A DNA stretch of 64,000 nucleotides. Source: Opisthorchis felineus (lineage: Eukaryota; Platyhelminthes; Trematoda; Opisthorchiida; Opisthorchiidae). Positions within the stretch are counted from its first letter, which is position 1. The number at the start of each line of letters is the position of its first letter. Both the position numbers and the translations under genes were made by a program. Positions 26,701 through 39,204 of this stretch are shown here, one piece after another. The stretch covers positions 696,881 to 760,880 of the forward strand of contig SJOL01006475.1 in NCBI GenBank assembly GCA_004794785.1. Reading direction: 5' to 3'. The notes under the pieces are model-generated. The model had not been told where the DNA came from. It was given only the letters and a program-made list of their open reading frames with translations, and ran no database searches.

Positions 26701-27869
26701 AAGTTGCTCTCCATTATCAACCACCGGAAAATGTGCCGTAGCTCCTCCCAATCAAGAGAATTCACCATTCTCTAGCCACGGTCGCTTCGCCAGACCCTTT
26801 ACATTGATACTTTCTGACTGGCCATCTCACGGCATCCAACAGAGGGTAACCTATATATCCCCCGGCTGAGAAGTCATCTCCAAATAAAGACCAGTTTACA
26901 AACCTCGTGCGCCGGGTTTTCTTGCATCTATATGCTAGTTATGTATCAAGCCCACCAGTTTGAAGTTAAGTGTGTCTCACGGGCACGTGTGGGACCTAAA
27001 TATGGTTTCCCTCTGCATGTCATTTTTGAGCTTTTCCCTTCTGAAGAAAGCTGGGAATGGTATTTTTCGAACGAGTTCTTAGGGGTAAATTTTAAGGCGG
27101 GGAATTGTAAGTGCACCCAAAGCTACGTTTAAAAAATTTGTCCGTTTAGTGTAAACTAACAAAAATCACGATTCAAACGATATGCTAATGTTCTCTACAT
27201 GCAAAATCCTGCTTCATTTTACGACTTCCAGAATTTTAAAATGAGCTATCGCTTGACGAGATCCGTTGGTTTGGGCACCCACAAAATAAAGCAGCTCCTT
27301 TGAGTTGGCAGTTTAAACACTGATTTTTTCTCCAGCTGAGGACACTACCTTAGGATCGATCAAAAGTGGCCTTCTCTGGGAGAGACACTAGCATTGAAAC
27401 TTGAACCTTCTAGTGGAAGTTCAAGATAGGACTTGGGTCACGATGGTGACTCAAGTTTATATGCGTATCCGCGTGTTTCTGCAAGTTTCAGGATTCGGGG
27501 ATCCATAAACCAGCTTATAGCGTGTTGCTATGCCTTTCGTTCTTCGTTGAGATGTCGTCGGGCAAAATAACCAGATGAGCTCCTAGTGGCGTTGGTAAAT
27601 TTTTGGTAACATTTTGTTTTACATCGACTAGATAGTTCAGACTAATCCTCGAATGTGAGTGTGTTCCAATAAACTGAGGACAATCAAATACTTTACCTTT
27701 ATTCAACCAGGGTACCAGAAATGCCCATTACAGCCACAGTGGTAAATGTCTTACTCCAGCTGTGACGAGTCTACTGGTCCAGACGGCACTAAAGCCCATG
27801 AACTGTCACATGACCCTCAAGCTCGACAGCAGCAAGCAAGGTTCCGACCATCTTCAAATTACATCAAGT

Positions 27870-28860
27870 GTTTGAGCCGCGTCATGTATGCTGTCGACCA
27901 GCAGCGGCAATTTTCGCTCACCTCAACAGAGCCTACTACTCCGTGGATTGATCGGTCTCCACATATCCGAATGTTCCATTGAAACTAGTTGGATCTGTCA
28001 GGAATGTCCCCTCTCCTTACCTTTGTTCAAAATTTTCGGCAGTACTATGAAGTGCACTCTCCAAAGAACAGTGAACCTGGGTACCAGAATCACATATGGA
28101 GAGAGAGAGAGAGTAGTGAGCCTGTATTATACAGATGACACTAATCTGTTAGTTGACAATCATGCGACCACTAGAATTGCTCTAAATGAAATATCGGAAG
28201 TTGTCTGTACTTCGGCATGAGGTTCGTGGCTTCAAACTGCATCTTGTTTCAATATACCCCAGTATCGTGTATCATTTTGGGACTTCTGAATAAGGGGCTT
28301 GCATTTGGTTAAACAGCGTGTTTAGCAGATACGTGAGCCGTGATTCTACTGCGATAGACGTAGTCCGTGTACATCGTGCAGTAGGCACATGCCAGATCGT
28401 GTCATCTTTAAGGTCAAAAAAGAATCTCATTGAGGCTCGCACAAAAAGATCGTGAAAGCAGTCTTAAATTATGGTCATAGGGCCTGGCTTCTCTCATATG
28501 GGCCATCTTCAAAGATTTACTCATTAGGATCCTCTTATTCTATAACATATTCGTAAATCGGTACTAGGTAATGAATTGGATTCGAGCGAACATCAGAAAA
28601 ATCTTGCCCGTCTGGGATGTTTGGCTCACGTACTACTTATATGCCGAAGGAGGTGAGATTTCTAGTACAAGTACAAGTTCATGGGGTACGGGCCACGACG
28701 TGACAGTGCGAAATTGAGATGATCACTGCCAGGTTGAGTGCCATGGGACCTGCACTATTTCCTGGGTACTGTCCGTGTGATTCGACCTGTGCGTAGTTGG
28801 GGACCATAGAAAACACATTCCAGTGGCAAGCTTGCTGTCATTCCCTAGCCGAATTACCTA
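27870..28860 (+). mobile_element. Degenerate LINE (non-LTR) reverse transcriptase, C-terminal part to near the 3' end
   Basis: Frameshifted remnant. Recognisable in order: a QECPLS segment (equivalent of the RT QGCPLSP motif) near 28000-28030; YTDD at 28128-28139 replacing the catalytic YADD, followed by LLVDNHATTRIALNEIS; a decayed stretch; then, near 28600-28855, weak matches to the conserved C-terminal tail of flatworm LINE proteins, including VASLLSFPSRIT. Stops and frame changes make it non-functional. Clade is probably CR1- or RTE-like; I cannot decide without a search. It lies antisense within an inferred intron of the zinc finger-PPC gene. Confidence 0.72.
28099..28113 (+). repeat. 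Short (GA)n microsatellite inside the LINE remnant
   Basis: Fifteen bases of GA repeat just 5' of the YTDD motif. It probably arose after the LINE died and contributes to its frame disruption. Confidence 0.85.
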
Positions 28861-29280
28861 GTTAACGTTTTTTGCACTGAGCTTGTGTTCGGGTTCACAG
28901 GGGATTCTAGGTCAGTCCTACTCATAGTATCATACTTGAACTTGATCCTCAAATGTACTAATTCCTGCGGTTCTAAATGATGCAGGCACCTTTTTCGTTA
29001 CATTTTCCCCCAGGGATATAATGCATCTTACCATTAATCCCTACCACCCATTTCTAATAATCTTTGCATGAAACGTCTTCTTTGGTTATGCGGCGACTTA
29101 GCACCTGCCTCATCTATGGGTGTATTACTTTCTCTGATAACGATGAGGACGAGATATCTTTCCTCCATAATTGTTTCATTATGAGGATCTTCATATAATC
29201 AGTTAAAGGTCTGTAAAAGACATGTTTCAATGTGATAAAAGGAAGTTCTGTGTATCCAAATCAGAACAAAATATGCCTAC

Positions 29281-30603
29281 CTTATTTACTGAAGTTGAAA
29301 CACTGCGATCTTCACCATTTTGTCTGTGAATTGTCGGTTCGCCACCGAAGTTCATGGCTAGGCCGTTATTTCCGTATGGACGACGCCTGGAATCCTTGTC
29401 TCTGGCAGCGCAACTCTTAGCGGCCTGTGGAGGGGAGCAGTCAGTTCTGGCATCCGGCGGTGAGGAGTGCGACTTTTGACCGGATAGGTCACTGCAGAAT
29501 TTGGCGTTCGAATCTCCTAGTGAAGCCGACAAACAGGGGCTACGTTGATAAGGGGGACACAATATGGGTGGGGTTCGGCTACTCAGAATCCCCGGTATAT
29601 CACAAGTAGCGGGTGTAAGGGAACAGTTCACAATAGATGTACTGCGGCTGACCGTCAAGGAACCTCCTCCAGAATTTGGTAATGCGTCACATGGGCTCAT
29701 GCGTCCATTTGACGGTTTTTCTTTGTCATGGTAAGCCCGCGGTATGTTTCCAGATTCTGACCGACAAGTATGTGACATATGTTGTAACGGAGAAGGGACA
29801 TAATTGTTTTTATGAGCCACACTGTTATGGTCCTTGTTCTCCCAGCTGCAAACTAGGCAGGTGAGTCGTTCATGTAGTGAATTTACTGAAGATTTCGGGG
29901 AACATATTCCATCTGTATGTCTCGCCATGAAATTATCTTTCCTTGAATTGGGGTTGTGGTTGGATGACTGCTCTGGTGGCATTGGATGCAAAAACGAGGA
30001 ATGGAATGCTTTTCTAATATCGCTGGCGATGTTTGTTGTGTCAGGATCAAAAAACTGAAACGTTGTTGGCTTGGGTATGTGTGAAAACACCTCCCTTGGT
30101 TTCCAGTCCCAGATCATAGGGGCCGCGGAAACTCCCAATAGCCGATTATGGTCACTTTTGGGAGAAGGCAAGTTTGGAAAATTGCTTGCTAGTTTTGAGG
30201 CTGATTCAGCTACGGCTGCAGTAAAGATCGGCGGCAAATTCTGAAATGCAGAAGGTCGGTTGGCATTGTAAGGGGTTGCGGATAGCACATGTGGGTTGTT
30301 GTTGTTGTTGGATACTTGAGGTGAATATGCCGGAGTAGGTGTTCGACATCCCGGACCGTTGAAGGCTGTGCCTGTTTGTTTATGACTTTGTTTGGTGAGA
30401 ATATCACTACCATCAGTTGTGTTACGTGGTCCTGCGTTTGGTATTGCCGCTGCCATTGCAGCGGCCCAAGATGCCATCATCATGGGTGTTAAATCAGCAG
30501 ACCATTGAGGCATCTGAAAATATGCGTCAGAGGAAATCATCGGCATGAGAAAATCTTGTTGATGGTATATGTGTGAACTAGGGCATTTTCCAGATGGGAG
30601 GCC
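29281..30603 (-). CDS. Internal exon: Ser/Pro/Asn-rich linker (exon B of zinc finger-PPC gene)
   Basis: The exon is 1323 nt (441 codons), phase 0 at both ends. The acceptor is the pyrimidine-rich tract ending GGGCGAG|GGC at 30603; the donor is AAG|GTAGGC at 29280. The acceptor ends in a less common GAG, so its exact position is less certain than the others. No known fold is visible. The N-terminal part has a Met/Ala helix-like segment (MMMASWAAAMAAAIPN) after a Trp-containing stretch, then an Asn run coded by a GTT repeat near 30296-30312, then a long Ser/Pro/His-rich disordered region with scattered Cys. Near the C-terminus a basic patch (KDSRRRPYG) resembles an AT-hook core but lacks the RGRP glycine. 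It joins exon A in phase 0 across a 3.2 kb intron, and the composition matches exon A, so both almost certainly belong to one transcript. It probably links the zinc finger to a downstream domain. Confidence 0.82.
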
Positions 30604-33600
30604 CTCGCCCGAAGACAATACAAAGGTGTGTGTGAAAATATGTGATACAACGTCCCTTTAAAGTGGATCATCAGTTAGATGCGAAAACTGCAGAAACGGC
30701 ATTAACTGCGGAGACCAGGATGTGGCAAACGCTGCGTGCAAAGTAACATGTGACTCAAGCGATCTTTTTAGCTTCAAAGCATTCATCATTTAGAAGGAGG
30801 AAACACACTTAAGTCTCTTTTGCCTTGCTAGAAGTCCCCGTCTAACTGCAACGCCTGAGTCTCTTTAAATCTGGTTGAAATAAGTGAAAAAATATGCGTA
30901 GCTTCGGTTCGACCTCGTACTTTCCCAGGAAACTTATGGGTAATTAGTCCTAAGTAATCAATGCCAGTGTTTGAATTTGCTCAGGCTCAGGTAACGTTCA
31001 TCCACGTGTACAATCCGTAATCAGCCATCATTCCTCTAACACAAAAACTGGTACTCACTGATCACAGTTCATGTTTAGCCTTTAATCTGACTGAAACGTA
31101 GTAGTGAACATGCCTCAACACATGGGTTGTATGTTCTCCATTTACCAATAACATTGATCATCTGTCCAGTTCGCTCTCTTAAGTTTTTCGTGTTACGTTC
31201 ACTTAACCGAACTTGACTCAAATCTGAAAATGTGGTCTATACGGTAATGAGTTCAGAATTCAACATAGTTTTATTTTCCTACATACTAGGGTTTACGACA
31301 CACTTAAGAAAGAATTTAATGTTTCTAAGAGCATTTCTCATGCGTCATTCTGGGACGTTGTGTTATATCTGGTTGTATTTCTACGGTGCGTCTGGAACTT
31401 ACTACCTGCCCCGCTGTGTAGTTTGACTCTCGCAAAAACGGCAGTGATTTTTTTCACCAATGCGTATTGGCAGTGTTATCCGGCATATTGAGTCTACCCC
31501 TACAGGCTTGTTTATAGAACTTGTGAGTTCTGTAGCCTTTAGACTACCAAAAGTAGATCGTTTTACACAGCCGTTATTCCCTGATTATTCGCTCTTGAAA
31601 GCATCTCGCAGTCTCTCAAAATAGTACTCACGGGGTGGAGGTATCAGGCGCATGAATTTCGCGAGGTGAGAGAAAAACTCGCTAAACATATCTCTGCCAC
31701 AGATAGATGATTTCAGACAGTTGTAGGCCTACAGAATAGATCATTGTTCGATCAACTCAGTAGTCTATTTTTCGTACTGTTCTATATATTGGGACCCATA
31801 TCCACTGCAATTGTTTCATGCAGTTGCTATATTATGCAAATCACATCATTGTTAGCCGGATCAACTTGGTTTTGTACCACGTTGCATCATAAGGTCAAAA
31901 ATTATTGTGGCTTTCCAAGCAGATGCACAACTTGTGCACAGAAGGAGGTAGTTATCTACAAACTGACTCAATGTGGTCCTTGAAATCAGTATATTGACTG
32001 CCCTTTTTGCGGATTAGTCCATGGGATTTCATAAAGCAGCTTATCTTTGCAGTTACAGAAGTGCTGTCTACCAGTAATTATTCATCTGTGTCGTAGTGAC
32101 CCAAAAATAGGTACGAGATGGCTCTACGAGAAATTTTTTGGTAAGGTGCCAATCTTTCTGACTGACATTATTGGTTCGATCACAAAGAGTCCATTGTGAA
32201 ACTAACTCTGTGAAGCTCTGTATGATTACTGTTCAAAAAATCAGCCTCGCGTGATCAGAACTGAAGCCGGTTGGCGAATCAATTTGACGGGCTCTGTTGA
32301 GTTCCGAGGGTAAAGTTTAACAATGCTGTTCAGCATTCAACTATGAAATGGAGGCGGGAAAATTGAGTTACAGAGGAGAAAACAGTCGTAAGTGAAGAAA
32401 AGAAACATGTCATTTTCGTTTTCTTATCGTTCCTGGTTAGTGCTGTACAACGAGATGTATCGGAATCGATCACTCAGTTACTGAAAGTCGGATGGGAAAC
32501 AAAGACGGCTGCGTCATAAACAGTGCATTTTACTGTTATCCGATTAGTATACAGAGGGATTTCCGCTGTTTCTTAAAAAAAGAATGTCTAAAGAACACTT
32601 CCGATGTTACGACCGACGGAATACTATGGGTAGATCTCACAGCGCCTGGGCAACTTAGTAGAAAATCATCATCAATACTAACGATCTTGAATAGTTGGAG
32701 TTATGAAGTCTTATAGAAGCGGCTTTCTTGTTTTATCGGCCTTGTAGATTTTAGAATAGGGTGCTTCTTGCTTTGGGCAAACAACCCCTCTTATAACACG
32801 GAAACAAACATTGAAATCTGATGTAAAAAATATTCGGAAGTTTGCTTCCTGGCCTACGCTACATGCTGTCCGGTGGAATCTTACACTGACCCAGAGCAAT
32901 ATCCTTATACGCGTGCCTCGGATCGCGCAAATGTGGGTTTATAGTAAAAAATTTACTCAAAAGTATTTTTACAGCTATCCCCATGGCTTCTTATTTTATT
33001 CACATGGAACTGCGAACAATCTGTTCGTCCAGAGATTTGATGCGTTCGCTGTCATATATTGTCTTGGAGTGCTACCAGGTGGGTTCCTTTCTGATTCACC
33101 AAATGCTGTGCAACAACTTACTAAATAACTTACTCGTTTCTGCTTACCGGTGATGAAGTTTGTAGTAATTTTCTTAGCAATACCAATCTCACCCAATATC
33201 AGATAGACTCACCATGCTGAACTGTCCACTTCTACCAGGACCTACCCCCAAACTCAGTATACTGCAGTTAATTTGGACATACTGTTCCATTGCTGTGTTC
33301 TCCAAGCCCCTTCACAGAGAATATTGACTGACCATGCCTTTGGTTAAGAATGTTTCCCAGTGGGGAGAAATATCGGTGAGCAAGACCGTCAATTTTGTAG
33401 TCAGCAAGACCAGTGACTCCTGTTATACCTTCCTCTTGTGAATCTTAATGGACATCTGCTACAGTTTTTCGTCCTTTTCCCCTCCAAAGCTGCGTAGAAA
33501 TGTGTTTGCACTGCAGTCTCATTTAATCCCTTTCTCGCCTTTATATTCAGATACATGGCTAAAAGCTGCTGTGGGATAATGAGTCTGAACCCAGGGCTTC

Positions 33601-33775
33601 TAATAAGATAAGCTATACATGACGATGGATTGTTGCTGTCATGTTTTCAGGGTTCTCACAATTTGTCCTCAACTCTGTGTAAATTCGTCCAGCCTGTCTC
33701 GACCTTGTTTCACACACAATAGTTTCTTTAAGCATGGCAGTATCTGTATGGACCAAACAGTAAAACAAAACTCAC
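30604..33775 (-). other. Intron between exons A and B (3172 nt)
   Basis: Donor GTGAGT at 33775; acceptor tract ends at 30604 with GAG. The sequence between is AT-rich with only short overlapping open frames on both strands. No repeat or coding element is recognised. Confidence 0.7.
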
Positions 33776-35056
33776 CTGGTTCATCAGTTCGGCGGGAGAA
33801 TGTGGGGGCCACAGATTCTGAGGGAAACGCAAGAGGGATTGTGCTGTCGCGGCTGCAGCCAGCGCAAAAGCTGTGTGATTGTCTGAGATCGATGCCAACT
33901 TTGGCAAGTTGATTGGTTCAATCCCGATCCCCGTCTGGCAGCTTATACCGGGTAGAAGGGGATTAGATGGCAGTGTGGAACTAACTGATTGGTCATTATC
34001 AGTCTTATTGCATCTTGAACTCGGTAGATTACCCGAAGCTACTAGATTCGGGCTAGTCACATGCTGCTTGGGAGCATCTGAACGGATTCCAGGTTTGGTG
34101 TGATTCAGCCCGATAGAAGGTAGAAGCTTAAATGAAGATGCTGGCTCCGTGTGGTGAAATGCTGTCTGTACAGAGCCATAAAAGCTTTTGAGACGGGTAA
34201 CGGTTCCCATTTCCTCGCTGTCACAGTGCTTCGTTCTGGATGCTGCAAGCTGGTCCAATATTTGACTGAATGGCGAAGCGCACGATCTCAATTTTCGCTC
34301 GCTTTCCAAACTTTCAACTGGCCGAAACACTGAGTTAGTCGACGGCAGAGCAGAAGGGAATGGGGGTGGATTACCGCCTATTTTGTCAAAAAAGGAAGGT
34401 GCGACATAATGGTTTGGGGAGGCAACCTCACCAAGATCACTTGGAAACGAAGAGGGGGCACGTAATGAAGCTCGGTTATATTTGAGTGGAGAATCATTCG
34501 GCGTACTCCTCAAAATCGGAGACGCCGGTAGACCTTGTTCATTGCTAAAAATTGGTGAAACGTTTTTGAATGGTGAGATCATGGAACGGGTGGTAGGTGT
34601 TGGGTTCCCTACTCGGCCTAGTGTTGTTATGCTCATTTGCTCAAAGTTGTTTTTCTTGTGTCGTATTTCTGGAAACACAGGCTTTTCCTCCGACAACTTG
34701 AGTGAGGGACTCAAGTGGTTTGGATGCCATATCGGAAGCTCATTTGATCGGGCACTCGTCAACCTTGAAACTTGGTTTTCAAGACCACCCAAAGCTATGC
34801 TTTCCAAAGGCTTGTTCATTAGTAGTGCTTTTGTCATCTCCGGAACCTTACGGCTCACGCGGGTCGTGGATGTGTTGTTTGTCTGGGCCGCATCCATGGG
34901 ACCCATCAAGTTGTGTTGGCGAACCAACTGTTCAAACAGATTTTGCCTGTCCGTCTCAGGCATGCCAAGCAACTCCACGTGACGCCGAACTGTGTGACGC
35001 TTGATTGTATCCAATTTCCGTTGCGTCATTACCTTGTGACACACCAAACACATGAC
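33776..35056 (-). CDS. Internal exon: atypical C2H2 zinc finger plus Ser/Pro-rich region (exon A of zinc finger-PPC gene)
   Basis: The exon is 1281 nt (427 codons), entered and left in phase 0. The acceptor has a strong pyrimidine tract ending in CCGCAG just above 35056. The donor CAG|GTGAGT follows residue Gln427. The first residues hold one zinc-finger-like unit with C3-x2-C6-x14-H21-x4-H26 spacing; its helix is very basic (QRKLDTIKRHTVRRH). This resembles the single C2H2/BED-type fingers of transcriptional regulators and transposase-derived proteins, so DNA or chromatin binding is likely but not shown. Residues from about 55 onward are Ser/Pro/Asn-rich and look disordered, ending in an Ala-rich stretch before the donor. 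ATG at 35053 is only the second codon; because the acceptor is good, I infer that the true start lies in an upstream exon not found here. Reading past the donor gives 14 intron codons and a stop. The coding call is secure; the exact family is not. Confidence 0.85.
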
Positions 35057-38000
35057 CTGCGGTTGGAGAAAAACAAAGGCCGGGTTAGAATAGAATGTGG
35101 AATATGGTCAACACGTTTAATACTTCTAGGTCCTGTATATCCCTTGGCTAGTGGTTCTGTTGTATCGTCTAATGAGCATGAACTCTGATCGCTATCTACA
35201 AACCCAACCATAAGAGGAAGTTCGAAGTGGGTCCACCTTCTACTGTAACCCATGACTGCCTTGACTAAGTATGTAGTTAATAGCCTAACTATGCCTGGTA
35301 CCCCCAACCTTCATAAGCCGGTGGCCCGTTAAGACAGATGTCTTCGTTTATAGGCTATCATGAAAAAGCCACTAAGTTCATTTGAGGCACACGCTGAAGG
35401 TGTTCAGCAACTCACCATTATATCCAGCGCCCACAATTCCATTTAACTTCCTTGGATTAGGATTTATGTGCAACAAAGTCCCAAGTGGAAATATTGTCGG
35501 GCTAAACCCATAAGGTATTGGAAACAGGTTTGTACACTCACTCATTCACAACTGTACATAGCTGCTTTTAATAAACGCAGCCAAAGGCATATTCTGGCCA
35601 GAAGTTCTTAGAGTTTCTTTCAGACCTCTGGTGCAAGTTAGCTCGGGGCACACCGAAGATTTAAAGGCAGTTTACGCTGACGTTCAGCTCAATATACTCA
35701 TCAAATACACTCAAATTTGGCAGCCATTCGATGAATTTCCAGGCTCTCCGAGGGAGAAATTTAGGTAACCAGAAATCCGAAAGCATTTATCGGACAGCCT
35801 TCTAATCTATGTTTTTGGGGACGCAAAATGACATTCTTACCATTCGTACTGTGTCGATTTTATCGGTTACCAACACAAAAGACGTCTACCCTTGATTACA
35901 GTAGGTTACAACTGATCAGTTTGAATGCGGTTCTAATATTAATATTCCAGACTCGCTTCATGAGACTTTCGTAACCAACCGTCTACAGACATTTGCCCTA
36001 CTTTCGTCCAAGTACACAGTATCACTCAAAGTCTTAACTATTACAGGAATGGTGCTTCACTCTGTAAGAAAGTCATCTGGTTATCAGGCATCAAACTCCT
36101 CTCAGTCGCATTTTCCGAAATGACAGTATGAATCAGATTTTAGTATTCTATTAATTCAGAAGTGGAAGTCCATATTTTACCGAAGTGGATCTTAGCATTC
36201 TCTAAGTTTACTCGCGGATTCTATGAAAAATCGAAATACCTTGATTCGTGCAATGAAACGTTTTTCTTCTGATTCCAGATTTTAGCCAGAAGTTTCTATT
36301 AAATTTCCAAAAGTGCACACGAACAACATCGTAAATAAACCAAAATGTTTAGGTGGGTGGCTCAGTGAAGAAAGCTTGGTTTCGGGAGGATATGATAACT
36401 CTGAAGTCGACAACATCTTCGTAATCTGTTCACCTCGTAGTCTGTAAGTGTTCACTGTCACGGATAATCTTCAAGAAGTACTTGGTCTTTGTCATCAGAT
36501 CAACCAATTTTGGCATTAATGAATCTTCCTATCAGTAACCAACTGAGTCCTCGACCTCCTGACTCACGTCGCTCAGCTATCACTCTGATGATCACCTGTG
36601 TTCGTTTTAGCTCCTCAGGCTCCTTGTCGGTTAGAGCTATCAATTGCGTCTACGTCTATCAATTGTGTCTACGTTACGTAAGGAGTGGAAGAGAGAGCGT
36701 AGCTGTACAGAGGTGTGCACAGCTAGGGGTTTGACAACCTTTCCGTTTTATTCTAACCCTTGGTGACTTTAGGATTCCGATTTAGGCTCCAATCGAACCA
36801 GGGTAAACGATATCTCACAGTTTGTCGAGATGAAAATGTTCCTAATACAAGTCAAAATGGGGAAACTAACCCGGTGGAAGTTTGTTGATTATATAGCTAC
36901 TTTCAAACTGGAATATAATTTACAAATAAGCTGGTCAAACAGCTAACAAACAGGCGCATTTAGCCTTATGGTAGCACAAAAGCTGTGTGCTCATAATTCT
37001 GTTAGTTACATTTTTACCCCTCCAGCCTGCAAGTCGCATTTCACATTGTACACTAAGAAACACTAAAAATAACTGTTCATAGATGTTCTGGATTTTTTCC
37101 TCGGACCAATACCACTGAAAGGGTAGAATTCATGGGGCTAGTAATGTCTGCAAATGATCTCTCCAGAGATATATGCCCCCACCATTTTCTGGGAGAGAAT
37201 TCCTTGAGAGATTATCCCACAGAAATCATCATGTTTGTTTGGTCTTTTTTAACATCACTCGATGGTAGCGGACCGTCTAGAGTTAGGTTTACCAGATGCT
37301 TTTCTAAATGGAACATGCGGCTGTATAATTTTTGGCACATTCAGTTGAAGAATATTATGAACGAGAGAATCACTCAAATTTCATTCCCTTTTTCCACCAA
37401 CTTCATTCCCAATTACGTTTTTGAGTTCGGTCCAGTTCTTATCACAGTAGCCATTTTCGCTCTTTTTAGTCCTGTTGATAATCACTGGAGGTGGGAGCTC
37501 AATGCAACCCTGAGGAGATTCAAACTTTTAGCAATCCATTTTACACCAGGACACCGCAACAATCGGTTGGCAGTTTGAGTAATTCAAACTTAGACCATGA
37601 ATATACGCACCATCCTTCAAGCATAGTTCGCTTTGAGCGATTTGGTGTTGGCCGACTGCTAGCTGTAATGTTTGGTTTACAACCCCCGAGTGATAGGTGA
37701 AATGTGGACTACTTATGCTTCCTAATAAGTAGGAAACGACCGTAGAGGGCTGCTTTTGTTTTCAGTACAGGCTGAGTTCAGTAGTGAGGCGGAATTCTAA
37801 TTGGAGCATCAACGCCCTACTCCCTACGAAGTGCAAGTAATTTATTTGGTAGGAGAGTAAATCCCACGGTCCTTCCATGGTTCGTCTAGCAGGAAGACCG
37901 CCAGTCCAAGATTCAGTCACCACCGGTTCGATTGGTGTGAACTGTATGACAGAGTGATGGCACTATTATACCCTGTCTAAATGCGCATTAGCCGTACCGC

Positions 38001-38950
38001 TGACATGCCACTTGTGACGGAACTGTGTGCTGTCCAACCTAGAACCCTCCTGAGACTCACACTACTAAATGTTCCGAGGTAGGGGGATGAAGTAGTAGAA
38101 GGATGAAACAGTCATATAAACTATCCGGCTTTTTGGGACAGGTACGCTTCATTTCAGTATAAAATGTTAAGTAAAATTACTGCAGTCGTCCACTTCATGA
38201 AATTACTGCACCGGTGAATAATTCAATCATCTCACGGCAACATTTGTTCGAAAATGCATCATCGTGATTTGAAAGTCAGTTGCTTATCTCTGTAAGTTTG
38301 GTGTGTCCACTTAAAATTTAATCTGCCACATTCGCTATTAAAAATGTAACAGAAATAACAGCACTACTGGTGTGCGTAGTTGAGTGTCCATATTCACTCT
38401 ATCGAAGTGCAGTCGCCTTTCTCTCCTCCGACTCTCCACTTTTACTAAGATCTTACTAAAATTGCAAGCCTTATCTACCCGCAGCTGCCTTGCAATACCT
38501 GTATTTCTTTCATTTCACTGACATGCCATCAAAAACGAAGACAAGTATTTTTCTGGTTTCATTGCTCACAAAATTTGCCCAGATGAGTCTGATGATGATC
38601 GGTAGGATTGTCCCAAGGATCGACTGCACACCAGTCAGTTTAATCGCATGGCTGATAATAATGATAATTATCTAAAGGGACGGAGATAGTGTAAACCGCT
38701 TTTAACATGTATTCACCTCTGACTAAAAACAACAAAAGTCTTTGTTGAAAAAACCACACATGTTAGTTCTGGCCTGTGAGCGTACACAAACATGTAAATA
38801 GATATATCGTATTTCTATTCAGTCGTCAATAAGTGGCCTGTGACAGAGGTGTGAAGCCTGTTGAATCGTGATTACTGCTCACCTGGTGGTCTATCTTCGC
38901 AGTTCGTCATCGCAATACACTAATGCGACAATTCGTTAGCAAACTAAACT
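35057..38950. other. Upstream intron/5' region of the zinc-finger gene; no exon recognised
   Basis: The acceptor at 35056 implies an upstream exon, but none could be picked out here on the minus strand. The plus-strand frame at 37132-37578 has no domain pattern and is treated as chance. Confidence 0.5.
36637..36674 (+). repeat. Tandem duplication of a 19-bp unit
   Basis: Two adjacent copies of CTATCAATTGCGTCTACGT, with a single C/T difference in the second. Function unknown. Confidence 0.85.
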
Positions 38951-38957
38951 CATATGA

Positions 38958-39187
38958 ACAAAATACACTCATTTGCAAACCAATTTAGCTTTGCGAGAGA
39001 CTCACCTGGAACCCAGATGAATCTCTCGTTTATGATGTCTTAAGCAACTGAATGTGCTGCGCCAGGCCGCCTCATGTTTCAGTTGGTACGATATTCGATA
39101 TATTGCGATATATGTATAGACGTAACACACTACTCATAAGGTTGCTGAAAATTCTTCGACAGCCCACGACCTGTTTCGCCCTTCTTA
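38958..39187 (-). repeat. Hammerhead-repeat copy, minus arm of the 39-kb pair, 5'-truncated in the ribozyme
   Basis: Read on the minus strand, it begins inside the hammerhead stem II loop (AAGAAGGGCGAAACAGGTC, near 39187), keeps GAAA, the GTC site and the stem I 3' strand GTGGGC, runs through AGTAGTGTGTTACG, then an A/T-rich spacer. It ends in the same TTTGCAAATGAGTGTATT block at 38961-38978. It lacks the CTGATGA core. About 65 nt of its ribozyme end is the reverse complement of 39349-39415. Confidence 0.8.
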
Positions 39188-39204
39188 AAGACATCAAAAA
39201 AGCA

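Larger units (their letters stand above)
24478..29280 (-). other. Inferred intron between exons B and C (4803 nt), containing antisense LINE remnants
   Basis: Donor GTAGGC at 29280, acceptor TTTACAG at 24478. It is an intron only if the zinc-finger and PPC exons are one gene. It contains two plus-strand LINE reverse transcriptase remnants (26510-26700 and 27870-28860). A GC-richer stretch at about 24740-24920 has no assigned function. I saw no further exon of the gene here. Confidence 0.55.

Noticed and set aside
30604..30618. TTG start codon giving a frame from 30618
   Set aside because: The upstream exon's donor and the pyrimidine tract here indicate a splice acceptor, not a translation start.
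37132..37578. 148-codon plus-strand open frame
   Set aside because: No domain, no coding-like composition, and no convincing splice sites or conserved motif; its length is within chance for this window.
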